A DNA stretch of 39,789 nucleotides from Cryomorphaceae bacterium. GTDB lineage: Bacteria > Bacteroidota > Bacteroidia > Flavobacteriales > Crocinitomicaceae. A model generated the notes under the pieces. The model was not told the DNA's origin, did not search any database, and saw only the letters and a list, made by a program, of their open reading frames with translations. A program made the translations under genes and the position numbers. Positions 26,527 through 34,709 of the stretch are shown here, one piece after another (the stretch's first letter is position 1; every line of letters starts with the position of its first letter). The stretch is taken from NCBI GenBank assembly GCA_021298235.1, contig JAJTDX010000020.1, positions 1 through 39,789 of the forward strand, read 5' to 3'.

Positions 26527-27048
26527 ATGAAGCCAAAATTCGCATCCGAATCGCTTTCCATCACTACCAAACTGGTTTTACCAAACGAAACCAATACTCT
26601 GGGAAACCTATTCGGTGGGGAGCTGCTTGCATGGATGGACTTAATTGCTAGCGTTTCAGCTCATAGGCACTGTAAAAGAGTAGTTGTTACAGCAGCCGTC
26701 AACAATGTTTCCTTTCAAAAACCTATAGCACATGCATCGATAGTTACTCTTGAGGCTAAAGTTTCACGTTCATTTACGTCCTCGATGGAGGTATTTGTAG
26801 ATGTGTATGTGGAAGACCAGGTGACCGGAGTACGCGAAAAATGTAACGAGGCTATTTACACTTTTGTGGCTGTTGATCAGAATGGCGGACCTATTCAGGT
26901 GCCGGAAATCATTCCTCAAACTGAAGAAGAAAAGACACGTTTCGATGGTGCACTTAGAAGAAAGCAGTTGAGTCTTATTCTTGCTGGTAAGATGAACCCT
27001 TCAGAGGCGACTGAGTTACGCAGATTATTTCTCGGTGACGAAGCGTAA
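26527..27048 (+). CDS. Acyl-CoA thioesterase (hotdog fold)
   Basis: A 173-residue single hotdog-domain thioesterase of the YciA/acyl-CoA hydrolase type. Its catalytic-region motif NTLGNLFGGELLAWMDL (23-39) and the strand VVTAAVNNVSFQKPI (53-67) fit the family, and the C-terminal helix extension LILAGKMNPSEATELR is common in Bacteroidota members. It hydrolyses fatty acyl-CoA thioesters in the cytoplasm; chain length is unknown. The gene ends inside the 3' end of the convergent GT9 gene (24-bp overlap). It is a single-gene unit, divergent from the SIS isomerase gene. Confidence 0.9.
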   Translation: MKPKFASESLSITTKLVLPNETNTLGNLFGGELLAWMDLIASVSAHRHCKRVVVTAAVNNVSFQKPIAHASIVTLEAKVSRSFTSSMEVFVDVYVEDQVTGVREKCNEAIYTFVAVDQNGGPIQVPEIIPQTEEEKTRFDGALRRKQLSLILAGKMNPSEATELRRLFLGDEA

Positions 27049-28023
27049 GTTCGCATCAGCACTAATTTTCTCAGGATCTTGAAGCATCATGCAGTTAAAG
27101 TGTTTTTTTGGGCATTTTTGAAACCCAATTTTGGAACAGGGACGACAAGAAAGATTTTCTACCTGATGTATTGAAAATAGCTCTTTGGCATTCGGCATGT
27201 AAGGGTACATTCCCAATTCTGGAACGGTGTTACCCCACACACTGATAACGGGAACTCCGAAGCAAGCGGCAATATGCATTAGTCCCGTGTCTCCGCTAAC
27301 TATGCCCGCACTTTGCTCAATTATACTTGCCGAACCAAGAATGGTGAATTGCCCGCATGCATCGACAATTTTGCAATCCTTTAACGCTGTAATGATGGCT
27401 TGAGCTGTTTTCTGATCATCCCGACTTCCTAGCAATACGACGGGTTTATCTATGCCACGAATGATTTCTGACAAAAGTTTTTCCGGTAACCTTTTTGTGG
27501 CAAATTGAGCTCCAACTGCAAGTGTGTAGTAAGTCCCTGGAGAAAGACCAAAAGAGTCATCGGTATTAATACGATCTTCCTCCGTTAAAAACAACTCACA
27601 AGGTCGTTGATCATTCATGACTCCCATGGATGCAACAGTACCGAAGTAACGATCTACCACATGCACATTAGGCAGGGTATTCCATTTAAAATTGACGAGT
27701 GCCCATTTTCTTACATTCAGCTTTTTAAATCTTTCGACCTTGGCTCCTAAACGAAATGTGAGGAGATGTGATCTTAAGTTGTTGTGAAGATCAATGATCC
27801 TGTCGAACCGCTCCTCACGCAATTTGGGCAAAACTTCATGCAACGATTTTTGAAAGGTATGCACAAAGTCAAGATTTGGATTGTGTTCAACAAGTGGTTT
27901 GAAGGGCTCACGCGTCAGGTAATGCAATTCACATTCGGGAAGCTGCTCCTTAAGCGCACGGACTACCGGAGTGGTAAGCACCACATCTCCTATGGAGCTA
28001 AAGCGAACTATGAGAACTTTCAT
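27025..28023 (-). CDS. Glycosyltransferase family 9 protein (heptosyltransferase-like)
   Basis: A 332-residue GT9 protein. The N-terminal KVLIVRFSSIGDVVLTTPVVRALKE is the signature of LPS heptosyltransferases, as is the C-terminal donor-binding motif SGDTGLMHIAACFGVPVISVWGN. A Cys-rich end (RPCSKIGFQKCPKK) is frequent in Bacteroidota members. It should add an ADP-heptose-like or other NDP-sugar unit to lipid A core or a related glycolipid at the inner membrane. It follows the GT-C gene with a 4-bp overlap. It overlaps the convergent thioesterase by 24 bp. Confidence 0.9.
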   Translation of the reverse strand: MKVLIVRFSSIGDVVLTTPVVRALKEQLPECELHYLTREPFKPLVEHNPNLDFVHTFQKSLHEVLPKLREERFDRIIDLHNNLRSHLLTFRLGAKVERFKKLNVRKWALVNFKWNTLPNVHVVDRYFGTVASMGVMNDQRPCELFLTEEDRINTDDSFGLSPGTYYTLAVGAQFATKRLPEKLLSEIIRGIDKPVVLLGSRDDQKTAQAIITALKDCKIVDACGQFTILGSASIIEQSAGIVSGDTGLMHIAACFGVPVISVWGNTVPELGMYPYMPNAKELFSIHQVENLSCRPCSKIGFQKCPKKHFNCMMLQDPEKISADANLRFVTEK

Positions 28024-29504
28024 TTTATGGAATCTTTACAGTTCGTTTTCCAGACCTCAATGTACTCGTTTGCATTTCTGGGGTTAAGCGTTCTCAAAAG
28101 CTCGTCCACCCAGCTTGGCTCACTTTTAAACTCCAGTCGCATGTTGGGATAAATCCGTTGGTACTTTTGTATGCGTTTGCCCAGGTCAAGTTCATCGAAA
28201 AAGAAAATATATTCGTAATCCAGAGCAGGATTGACACGCAGATCAAGTGCACTATCTGTGCGTTCTACTTGCGTCATTTGCCAGGATTTAGCATAAAACT
28301 TTGGTAGCATGGATGTCCTTCCGGAAGCGGACCCTTCCAAGAGTACTCTTTCAATTTTCTCCTGCTTTCCATAAAGGCTATACATGGCCTCAACACGAGA
28401 TTTTTTTGTGTACATGGTCATTGCCGAGATCAAAAATGGAAGATTAAATACCCAAAAACCGATAACTGAAAATCTCCAGATACGAGTCCGCCAGATATGA
28501 TTCTTCCATAAATTAAAACCCAAAATTCCAAGAATCACAAAAAACGGCAAAATTGTCAAGATGAATCGTTCCTGTCGGTTTGGATAGAAGGTATGAAATA
28601 GTAAGAACGCAAAGGCAGGAATAAACAAGAGTGCATGCCGTCTCGCCGACCTGAAAAATCCAACTACGAATACCAATCCCAAAGGCACAAAAAAACAGCC
28701 GGTGAGAACGAGCAGATACATTAGATAATTCTGATTGGGTAGGTATTGAGTTCCTTCCTTTAAATTATACATCACATAACCCTGTAGTTCGGCAAAGGGA
28801 TAACCCCAAATGAGGAAATCAACCAAACCTTGTGTAAGACAGAATACCAGCACGTTGCCAAGAGCAAAAACAGCCATAAGCTTCCATTTCTTTTGAATCA
28901 AATAATAAATTCCCAATGCGATCACAAAGACTCCAATCTGGTATCGAAATGAAACAGACCATCCCATCAGAAGTCCTGCAATAAAAAAATGTCGAAGGTT
29001 TTCCTTTTGTATAATTTTCCACATCCCATAGATGAGCATCGGAGCTGCCGCTATTTCTACCAAATTTCTAACAGATATGAAAGGGAAAATCCATGTCAGA
29101 GCCAGAAACCATCCTACGCGTTTAGCCGTTACTTCATCGGAAAGTTTCTCCGTAATACGCATCCCATAGTGCACCACCACCAATGAAAGCAACCCATGAA
29201 TGAGTCTGTTAAAAAACATGAGTAGCTGTGGATCGGAAAAACCAATGAATTTCATCACAAAGAAATAGAGGAAATTCAATCCGACATAGGTAAAACTATG
29301 CCCTTCAGGATGTCCGGCATTGCCCTCTGACCACGGAAGCCAATGGTTGTAATCATAGCCATCTACCCAGGAAGCGGAAGCTTCAATGATCAGAAAATGA
29401 TCGTCATGCATGCCATACCCCTGAGAAAAAATAGCAGCGATAAGTCTGGCCGCCAGTGCACACCAGAGAATTCCTTTCCAAGTATTTAACTTATCAAACA
29501 GCAT
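28020..29504 (-). CDS. GT-C fold membrane glycosyltransferase (Alg9/GPI mannosyltransferase-like)
   Basis: A 494-residue protein with about 10 hydrophobic segments and an acidic motif in the first loop (MHDDHFLIIEAS, residues about 33-44), typical of GT-C enzymes using a lipid-phosphate sugar donor. The segment pattern resembles the GT22 (Alg9/PIG-B) group more than ArnT. It would transfer a sugar from polyprenyl phosphate on the periplasmic face. The C-terminal roughly 100 residues form a soluble domain. The start shares one base with the stop of the LtaS-like gene (TAATG), and the stop overlaps GT9 by 4 bp. The exact substrate is not readable. Confidence 0.78.
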   Translation of the reverse strand: MLFDKLNTWKGILWCALAARLIAAIFSQGYGMHDDHFLIIEASASWVDGYDYNHWLPWSEGNAGHPEGHSFTYVGLNFLYFFVMKFIGFSDPQLLMFFNRLIHGLLSLVVVHYGMRITEKLSDEVTAKRVGWFLALTWIFPFISVRNLVEIAAAPMLIYGMWKIIQKENLRHFFIAGLLMGWSVSFRYQIGVFVIALGIYYLIQKKWKLMAVFALGNVLVFCLTQGLVDFLIWGYPFAELQGYVMYNLKEGTQYLPNQNYLMYLLVLTGCFFVPLGLVFVVGFFRSARRHALLFIPAFAFLLFHTFYPNRQERFILTILPFFVILGILGFNLWKNHIWRTRIWRFSVIGFWVFNLPFLISAMTMYTKKSRVEAMYSLYGKQEKIERVLLEGSASGRTSMLPKFYAKSWQMTQVERTDSALDLRVNPALDYEYIFFFDELDLGKRIQKYQRIYPNMRLEFKSEPSWVDELLRTLNPRNANEYIEVWKTNCKDSIK

Positions 29505-31285
29505 TACAACTTAAGGTATTCTTCATAAATAAGTGACATGAAGGCATGACATCTGTTTCGCTCCCTTTTTAACTGTTTTTTGTCAAAGGTATTGTCCGGA
29601 AATAACTTCGTGTCCATATTGAAGGAAAAATTTCCTTTGGGAGTAATCCATCCAAACCCTCGATGAATCGTATGCAAGGCAAATTCGGGGGACATTGGAT
29701 TCAATAAATCTTTTGACCACTTATACTTCGAAACGTCGCCAATTAGAAGCGGAATGTGAAAATACTCGCCCAGATTCGGATTTTGAAGTGACGGGGAGGC
29801 GTGACCGTGATCTGCAACGAGGACGAAAACGGTATTTTTGTACCATTTTTCTTTTTTCGCCTTCTTTATAAAATTTACAAGGCATTGGTCCGAATAATAC
29901 ATGGATGTCATAAAATCCTTTTCACTTCCGCTCCAAACCGGCGCTTTGCCCTTTGGATGATCATACGGAGAATGAGTACTTCCGGTAAAGGCACCGTAGA
30001 GAAAGGGTGGTTTTACTCCTTTGATTCGTTTCAGTAGCTGGACATACAGATCTTCGTCATAATAATTCAATTTCCCACGTTTCAATCCATTAGGGAAGTC
30101 GTTTTCATCTTCCACCTTATCGAATCCATGATCAATAAAATACCCTCCAATATTGCCATATTTAAGATCTCCTGAGAAAATATAATTGGAGGTATAGCCC
30201 CAAGTTTTGAGGTCCTGATTTAAAGAAGGTATTTTACGATGTTTGTCGGGCTGCATGCTCACTGAAATTTCAGGGAGCGCAGGATATCCGCTGAAGATAC
30301 TCGAATTGCCGATTTCGGAGGTTCCTCCTGTAGCATAGATATTTGTAAACAAAAGACCTTGTTCAGTCAGCTGATCGAAATTGGGTGTTGCTCCTTTTTC
30401 TCCACTTATTGAACCAATGGCATTCGCAGTCCAACTTTCAAGAATTAAAAAAACCAAATTGGGACGTTGCACAGAAAAAATCTTCTGGTCATGTTCCATC
30501 GGGTATGAATACAAATCCTGTAATTGCCTTTTTGCTTGTTTCTCTGCAATTCTTGGAAATTCCGCTCCTGAAGTACTTCGATTGTAGAGAAGCAAGCTTT
30601 TAGAAAAGAAATAGACCGAATTCACAGAGAGGTCATTCACTGCGTAATTCTTACTGCAATAGGCAGAATCAATCGTGATAGGTATAGGCTGAAGTCCACC
30701 ACGCGAACAGATTAACAGTGCTGGAAGACCAATTGTAAAATAAACCATTCCAGTGCCAATTTTGGAACGTGTCCGGACAGGCTCATTGTCCATGGAATTT
30801 TTAGGAACAAAAAACCTCATGAGCAACAAAGCGATGGAAGAATGAATACTTGAGTATACAAAAAACCAGATTGTCATGCTGTAATCAGCTGTTCGAACTA
30901 CCTCATCCGGGTTAAGCAAATGTGTAAAAACCCGCGTGGTAAGTTTATGATTCCATTCAGGGTACGCATTGATCTCCCCAGAGCTGATCAGGACAATCAG
31001 AAGAGCCTCCGTGAACACAAGAATCCGAAAAACCTTACGAACGACCAGTCCCGGAAATATGTGAGCATAAGTCAGTATTAGAAATGGTACTATGCATAGC
31101 ATGGCCGAGGTAGCCAAGTCCAAACGCAAGGAATAGAAAAAGGGCGCCACCAATTCTGAAAAACCAACATTTTGAAATTTTTCCCCATTATGCAAAAGAA
31201 AGATGAGGCGGCCTATATCAAACAACAGGATCCAGAAAATGACCAATTTCACTAACTCCCCAAAAGATTTTTTTACCCTTTGCAT
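29504..31285 (-). CDS. LtaS-family membrane sulfatase/phosphotransferase
   Basis: I chose ATG 31285 (593 residues). An in-frame GTG at 31291 lies inside the -7 element. The N terminus has about five membrane helices (up to residue 195), then an alkaline-phosphatase-fold domain with PNLVFLILESW (metal Glu283), the nucleophile Thr322 in GGTSEIGNSS, a TGSTHSPYDHP segment, and ADHGHAS. This is the lipoteichoic acid synthase family, which in Gram-negatives includes OpgB and phosphoethanolamine or phosphoglycerol transferases acting on envelope glycans. Operon with two glycosyltransferases suggests LPS or surface-glycan decoration; the group transferred is unknown. Confidence 0.87.
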   Translation of the reverse strand: MQRVKKSFGELVKLVIFWILLFDIGRLIFLLHNGEKFQNVGFSELVAPFFYSLRLDLATSAMLCIVPFLILTYAHIFPGLVVRKVFRILVFTEALLIVLISSGEINAYPEWNHKLTTRVFTHLLNPDEVVRTADYSMTIWFFVYSSIHSSIALLLMRFFVPKNSMDNEPVRTRSKIGTGMVYFTIGLPALLICSRGGLQPIPITIDSAYCSKNYAVNDLSVNSVYFFSKSLLLYNRSTSGAEFPRIAEKQAKRQLQDLYSYPMEHDQKIFSVQRPNLVFLILESWTANAIGSISGEKGATPNFDQLTEQGLLFTNIYATGGTSEIGNSSIFSGYPALPEISVSMQPDKHRKIPSLNQDLKTWGYTSNYIFSGDLKYGNIGGYFIDHGFDKVEDENDFPNGLKRGKLNYYDEDLYVQLLKRIKGVKPPFLYGAFTGSTHSPYDHPKGKAPVWSGSEKDFMTSMYYSDQCLVNFIKKAKKEKWYKNTVFVLVADHGHASPSLQNPNLGEYFHIPLLIGDVSKYKWSKDLLNPMSPEFALHTIHRGFGWITPKGNFSFNMDTKLFPDNTFDKKQLKRERNRCHAFMSLIYEEYLKL

Positions 31286-31290
31286 GAGCA

Positions 31291-31298
31291 CAAAGATA
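31291..31298 (-). promoter_or_regulatory. TAnnTTTG element abutting the LtaS-like start
   Basis: TATCTTTG on the minus strand with exactly 5 nt to ATG 31285. No -33 TTG at 17-23 bp. Confidence 0.45.
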
Positions 31299-31349
31299 CT
31301 TTCATTGTACTAAGTATCTCCATCATAGCTCCGAAGTTAATTTATGCCT

Positions 31350-31357
31350 TAAATTTG
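31350..31357 (+). promoter_or_regulatory. TAnnTTTG element abutting the FAD protein start
   Basis: TAAATTTG with 4 nt to GTG 31362. No TTG at the -33 distance. Use would put the transcription start on the start codon. Confidence 0.4.
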
Positions 31358-31361
31358 GAGC

Positions 31362-32747
31362 GTGAAACACATTGTGATCATCGGCGGGGGTTTTAGTGGG
31401 GGGATGACAGCAGTCAACCTTGTTCGCAAGAGCGCCGTGCCATTGATTATAGATCTGATTGATCCGGGTAAAGAACCTTTAAGAGGAACGGCTTATTCCT
31501 CCTATACAGACAAGCATCTATTGAACGTGCCCACAAATAAGATGAGTGCATTTCATGACGATCCTGGTCATTTTCTTCAGTGGGTACTAAAGCAGAAACG
31601 ATTTTCTAGAGTCAATGAATCTATCGTCGGAACAGCATTTCTACCTCGAAATATTTACGGGAATTACCTGTCGGATCTTTGGAAGCAAACTGTTCGTTCC
31701 GCAGCTGAAAAAGGAATCATACTGACTCATCATCAAACCAATGTCCGTCGGCTGGCAAAATTAAATGGCAATCTGAAAGTCGTTCTGGAAAATGATTCGG
31801 AAATTTTTCCTGATTCGGTCGTTTTGGCCACTGGTAATTTAGCTCCGGCAGATCCTTCCGGCATCCCGGAAGAGGTAATTCGATCTTCCTACTACCACAA
31901 AAATCCATGGAATAAAGCTGCCATATCGAATTCCGATGGCTTAAATGAGATCCTTATCGTAGGCAATGGACTGACAATGGTGGATACCGTCATCGGACTG
32001 AAGGAATCTGGTTTTAAAGGAGTCATTCACGCGCTTTCCCCACATGGGTTCAATATTTTGCCACACCGACACAATGGGATGACTTACGATGCCATAAAAA
32101 AGGAGTTAGATGGCGAACATTCACTGCATGAGCTTATAACGATGGTTAACAGACACGTCAGTGTCATACGTGAATTTGGTATTTCCGCTGAGCCTGTGGT
32201 TGATGCTATCCGACCGCATATGCAGCGCATCTGGAAGAGCTTTTCAGAGGATGAAAAACGCCTTTTCATGCGAAGAGTACGTCACCTGTGGGGTGTAGCT
32301 CGGCATCGGATTCCTTTGCATATACATGACAAGATCCAGCAGCTTAGACTGGACCGAAAGCTGATTGTTCTTTCAGGTAAAATACAAACTGTGAAAAAGG
32401 AACAAGACCATTTACAGGTAACTTACCTTGACAAGAAGCTTCAGGAGTATACAGTACTCCATGTATCCCGGATTATCAATTGCACAGGACCTCAGACAGA
32501 TCTTCAATTTGTACCCGAACATTTTCTACACTCCTGTTTGCAGGATGGAATGATTACACAGGATAAGCTCAAACTTGGCATTCAAGCAAATACAGAAACG
32601 TTCGAGGTTAAGGATTCTACCGGGCAATGTCAAAATAATCTTTTTGCGCTAGGTTCACTGCTCAAAGGGGAACTGTGGGAGAGTACAGCTGTGAATGAAT
32701 TACGTCTGCAAGCTGTACAATTAGCCGAACATTTATTAAAGAATTAA
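31362..32747 (+). CDS. FAD/NAD(P)-binding protein (HpnW/lysine-N-hydroxylase-like)
   Basis: A 461-residue flavoprotein of the FAD-NAD(P)-binding group (PF13454-like). The N-terminal dinucleotide motif GGGFSGG (8-14) is followed by LIDPGKEPLRGTAYSSYTDKHLLNVP, ATGNLAP, and a second nucleotide site ILIVGNGLTMVDTVIGL. The C-terminal NLFALGSLLKGELWESTAVNELR is characteristic of this family, whose substrates are mostly unknown. It starts with GTG 31362, chosen because the Rossmann beta strand (HIVIIGGGFSGG) begins two residues later. Its stop shares TTAA with the convergent SCO1 stop. Function beyond oxidoreductase is not evident. Confidence 0.85.
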   Translation: MKHIVIIGGGFSGGMTAVNLVRKSAVPLIIDLIDPGKEPLRGTAYSSYTDKHLLNVPTNKMSAFHDDPGHFLQWVLKQKRFSRVNESIVGTAFLPRNIYGNYLSDLWKQTVRSAAEKGIILTHHQTNVRRLAKLNGNLKVVLENDSEIFPDSVVLATGNLAPADPSGIPEEVIRSSYYHKNPWNKAAISNSDGLNEILIVGNGLTMVDTVIGLKESGFKGVIHALSPHGFNILPHRHNGMTYDAIKKELDGEHSLHELITMVNRHVSVIREFGISAEPVVDAIRPHMQRIWKSFSEDEKRLFMRRVRHLWGVARHRIPLHIHDKIQQLRLDRKLIVLSGKIQTVKKEQDHLQVTYLDKKLQEYTVLHVSRIINCTGPQTDLQFVPEHFLHSCLQDGMITQDKLKLGIQANTETFEVKDSTGQCQNNLFALGSLLKGELWESTAVNELRLQAVQLAEHLLKN

Positions 32748-33406
32748 CGTTCTTCTAAAAGGATGCCGATATCTTCTATAAGCCGATTAACCTCCTCAAC
32801 GGATGTTCCGTCATAATACCCTCTGATTCTTCGTTGTTTGTCAACCAGCACAAAGTTATTCGTGTGAATAAAATCAGAACCCACATCACCCTGATTTACA
32901 GCTTCGGCGGGTTTTAGAACAAAAAATGATTTGCGTGCTAAAGAATATAGCTCCTTTTTTGAACCAGTTAAAAAATGCCACTTAGCGTTCTTGGCACCGT
33001 GCTTATCAGCATATAATTTGAGAACAGAGGGCGTGTCATGCTCAGGATCAACCGTAAAACTCAGTAAGTGCACATTATTTTCTTTTGAGAAGGCCTGATG
33101 AATCCGGGTCATCTGAGAATTCATGATCGGACATATTGTTCTACATGTCGTAAAAAAATATTCAGCCACATAAATTTTATTTTCTAAACTCTTATCGCTG
33201 AACAAATTACTATCCTGATCAGTCAACGTGAAATGAGCGATGCGGTGTCCATAACCCAGTCGCAATAATTCAGGATCGACCATTTCCTTATTTACATCTA
33301 TTGGGTTGATCACTGGAAGCTCCTTGGGTTTGTCCGGAAGATTGTTGAAGTAAATAATTCCGATGAAAATAGCAGAGAACAATAGAAGAAAAAGGATTCT
33401 TTTCAT
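32744..33406 (-). CDS. SCO1/SenC-family copper chaperone
   Basis: A 220-residue protein with one N-terminal membrane anchor (about 3-20) and a thioredoxin-fold periplasmic domain. The copper-binding residues are all present: Cys88 and Cys92 in [10 protein letters not shown] (C-x3-C) and His181 in [15 protein letters not shown] proteins load the CuA centre of cytochrome c oxidase or act as thiol reductants at the membrane. The gene follows engB with a 4-bp overlap. No oxidase genes lie in this window. It ends with a 4-bp overlap with the convergent FAD gene. Confidence 0.92.
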   Translation of the reverse strand: MKRILFLLLFSAIFIGIIYFNNLPDKPKELPVINPIDVNKEMVDPELLRLGYGHRIAHFTLTDQDSNLFSDKSLENKIYVAEYFFTTCRTICPIMNSQMTRIHQAFSKENNVHLLSFTVDPEHDTPSVLKLYADKHGAKNAKWHFLTGSKKELYSLARKSFFVLKPAEAVNQGDVGSDFIHTNNFVLVDKQRRIRGYYDGTSVEEVNRLIEDIGILLEER

Positions 33407-34011
33407 TTTTGACTTTCAACAGCTTGGATGATCTCACCTATATAATTGAGTACTTTTTCTTTGCCGAAAGCAGATTCACTTGACGTAGTGAAAACAGGTG
33501 GCAGAGCTTCCCAGTATTTCAACATTTCCTTTTTGTATTTGGCTAAATTTTTCTGAAGTGCAGAAGAGGATAGTTTATCAATTTTGGTGAATACCATAGA
33601 AAAAGGCAGCTGCTTTTCTCCACACCAATTCATAAATTCCAGATCGATCTTTTGGGGTTCCAGTCGGCTGTCCAAAAGGACGAAAACGTTGAGTAATTGT
33701 TCTCTTTGCGTGAGGTAGTCTGCAATAAAACGTTGCCATTTCTCACGCTGCACCTTGGAAACTTTAGCATAACCATAACCTGGAAGGTCGACAAGAAACC
33801 AAGAGTCGTTGATGCTGAAATGATTGATTAATTGCGTTTTTCCCGGTCTGCCTGAAATTTTGGCCAAATCTTTTATCCCGGTAAGCATGTTTATCAGCGA
33901 AGATTTTCCAACGTTCGAACGGCCAATGAATGCAAATTCCGGAATGTTGTCGGTCGGACATTTGCGATGGTCCGTATTAGAAATAACAAATTCTGCCTTC
34001 GAGATTTTCAT
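33403..34011 (-). CDS. engB: Ribosome biogenesis GTPase EngB (YsxC/YihA)
   Basis: I chose ATG 34011 (202 residues, [11 protein letters not shown]), which matches the usual EngB start and sits 5 nt after a -7 element; the frame is open further to 34071. The G-domain motifs are GRSNVGKS (30-37), [16 protein letters not shown] (75-78) and TKID (142-145). EngB is an essential GTPase that helps assemble the large ribosomal subunit. It precedes the SCO1 gene and overlaps it by 4 bp. It is divergent from the HMA-domain lipoprotein gene. Confidence 0.94.
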   Translation of the reverse strand: MKISKAEFVISNTDHRKCPTDNIPEFAFIGRSNVGKSSLINMLTGIKDLAKISGRPGKTQLINHFSINDSWFLVDLPGYGYAKVSKVQREKWQRFIADYLTQREQLLNVFVLLDSRLEPQKIDLEFMNWCGEKQLPFSMVFTKIDKLSSSALQKNLAKYKKEMLKYWEALPPVFTTSSESAFGKEKVLNYIGEIIQAVESQK

Positions 34012-34016
34012 CAGTG

Positions 34017-34024
34017 CAAATTTA
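34017..34024 (-). promoter_or_regulatory. TAnnTTTG element abutting the engB start
   Basis: TAAATTTG on the minus strand with 5 nt to ATG 34011. No TTG at the -33 distance. Confidence 0.45.
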
Positions 34025-34084
34025 CAGTTAAGTGTCGTAACCCGGTTGAAAATTTCACAGCGTTCGAACAATTAACATTTTTTA

Positions 34085-34118
34085 TTGTCTTTAAGTCAAA
34101 GGATTTCATTTAAATTTG
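34085..34118 (+). promoter_or_regulatory. Candidate promoter of the HMA-domain lipoprotein gene
   Basis: TTG at 34085-34087, then 23 bp, then TAAATTTG at 34111-34118. The ATG is only 7 nt after the -7 element, so the leader would be 0-3 nt. This is the one short-leader case that has a TTG within 17-23 bp. Confidence 0.5.
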
Positions 34119-34125
34119 AATTCTA

Positions 34126-34620
34126 ATGCGATATTGGAGTATTTTATTTTCATTCATGCTTCTGCTACTTTCATGCAGTACCGAACCCAATGTGGTTCAT
34201 TTGAAGACAGTGAAAGGAAAAAACCATTCGTCTCAGCGAAATGTGTCACCCAACAAGTTGCTCACTGTGGGGATTGAAGGGATGTCCTGTGAAATGGCTT
34301 GCGGAGGCAGCATCCGAACGAATCTCAGGTCTACTGGAGCAGTTGCTCGGGTGCAGTACGATTTTGAAGAAGGGCGTAATGTTCAAACAGCATTCATTTC
34401 CTTCAATGACGAGAAAATTTCAGAAGAAGAGATCCTTTCAATTATCGAAACAATTAACGAAAAGCAATTCAAGACGCACGATCATTCAACTCAGGAAATA
34501 AACTCTGGTGAAAATACCCCCAACTCTCCGGCGGACAATGGTTCTTCGAAGGTAGATGTTGCAGAAGGAAATTACAGGATTCCCAATCTTTTTCATATCC
34601 TTTCAAACATTATCCATTAA
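34126..34620 (+). CDS. Heavy-metal-associated (HMA) domain lipoprotein
   Basis: A 164-residue protein with a lipoprotein signal peptide (LLLLSC, lipobox Cys17). After a linker, one HMA-like ferredoxin-fold domain (about 46-118) begins LLTVGIEGMSCEMACGG. The metal motif is GMSCEMAC, with three residues between cysteines (C-x3-C) rather than the usual C-x2-C; I recall similar GMTCxxxC forms in Bacteroidota. The C-terminal roughly 45 residues are polar and probably disordered. A role in copper or other soft-metal binding at the envelope is likely. It is divergent from the engB-SCO1 operon. Confidence 0.82.
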   Translation: MRYWSILFSFMLLLLSCSTEPNVVHLKTVKGKNHSSQRNVSPNKLLTVGIEGMSCEMACGGSIRTNLRSTGAVARVQYDFEEGRNVQTAFISFNDEKISEEEILSIIETINEKQFKTHDHSTQEINSGENTPNSPADNGSSKVDVAEGNYRIPNLFHILSNIIH

Positions 34621-34709
34621 TGCCTCGCTATTCTTAACGGAATTAGCATTGTGAGGTTTAATTGCTTTAATATACTTTTCCTAACTTAGCGAAAACCTTG
34701 TCGCTAATA

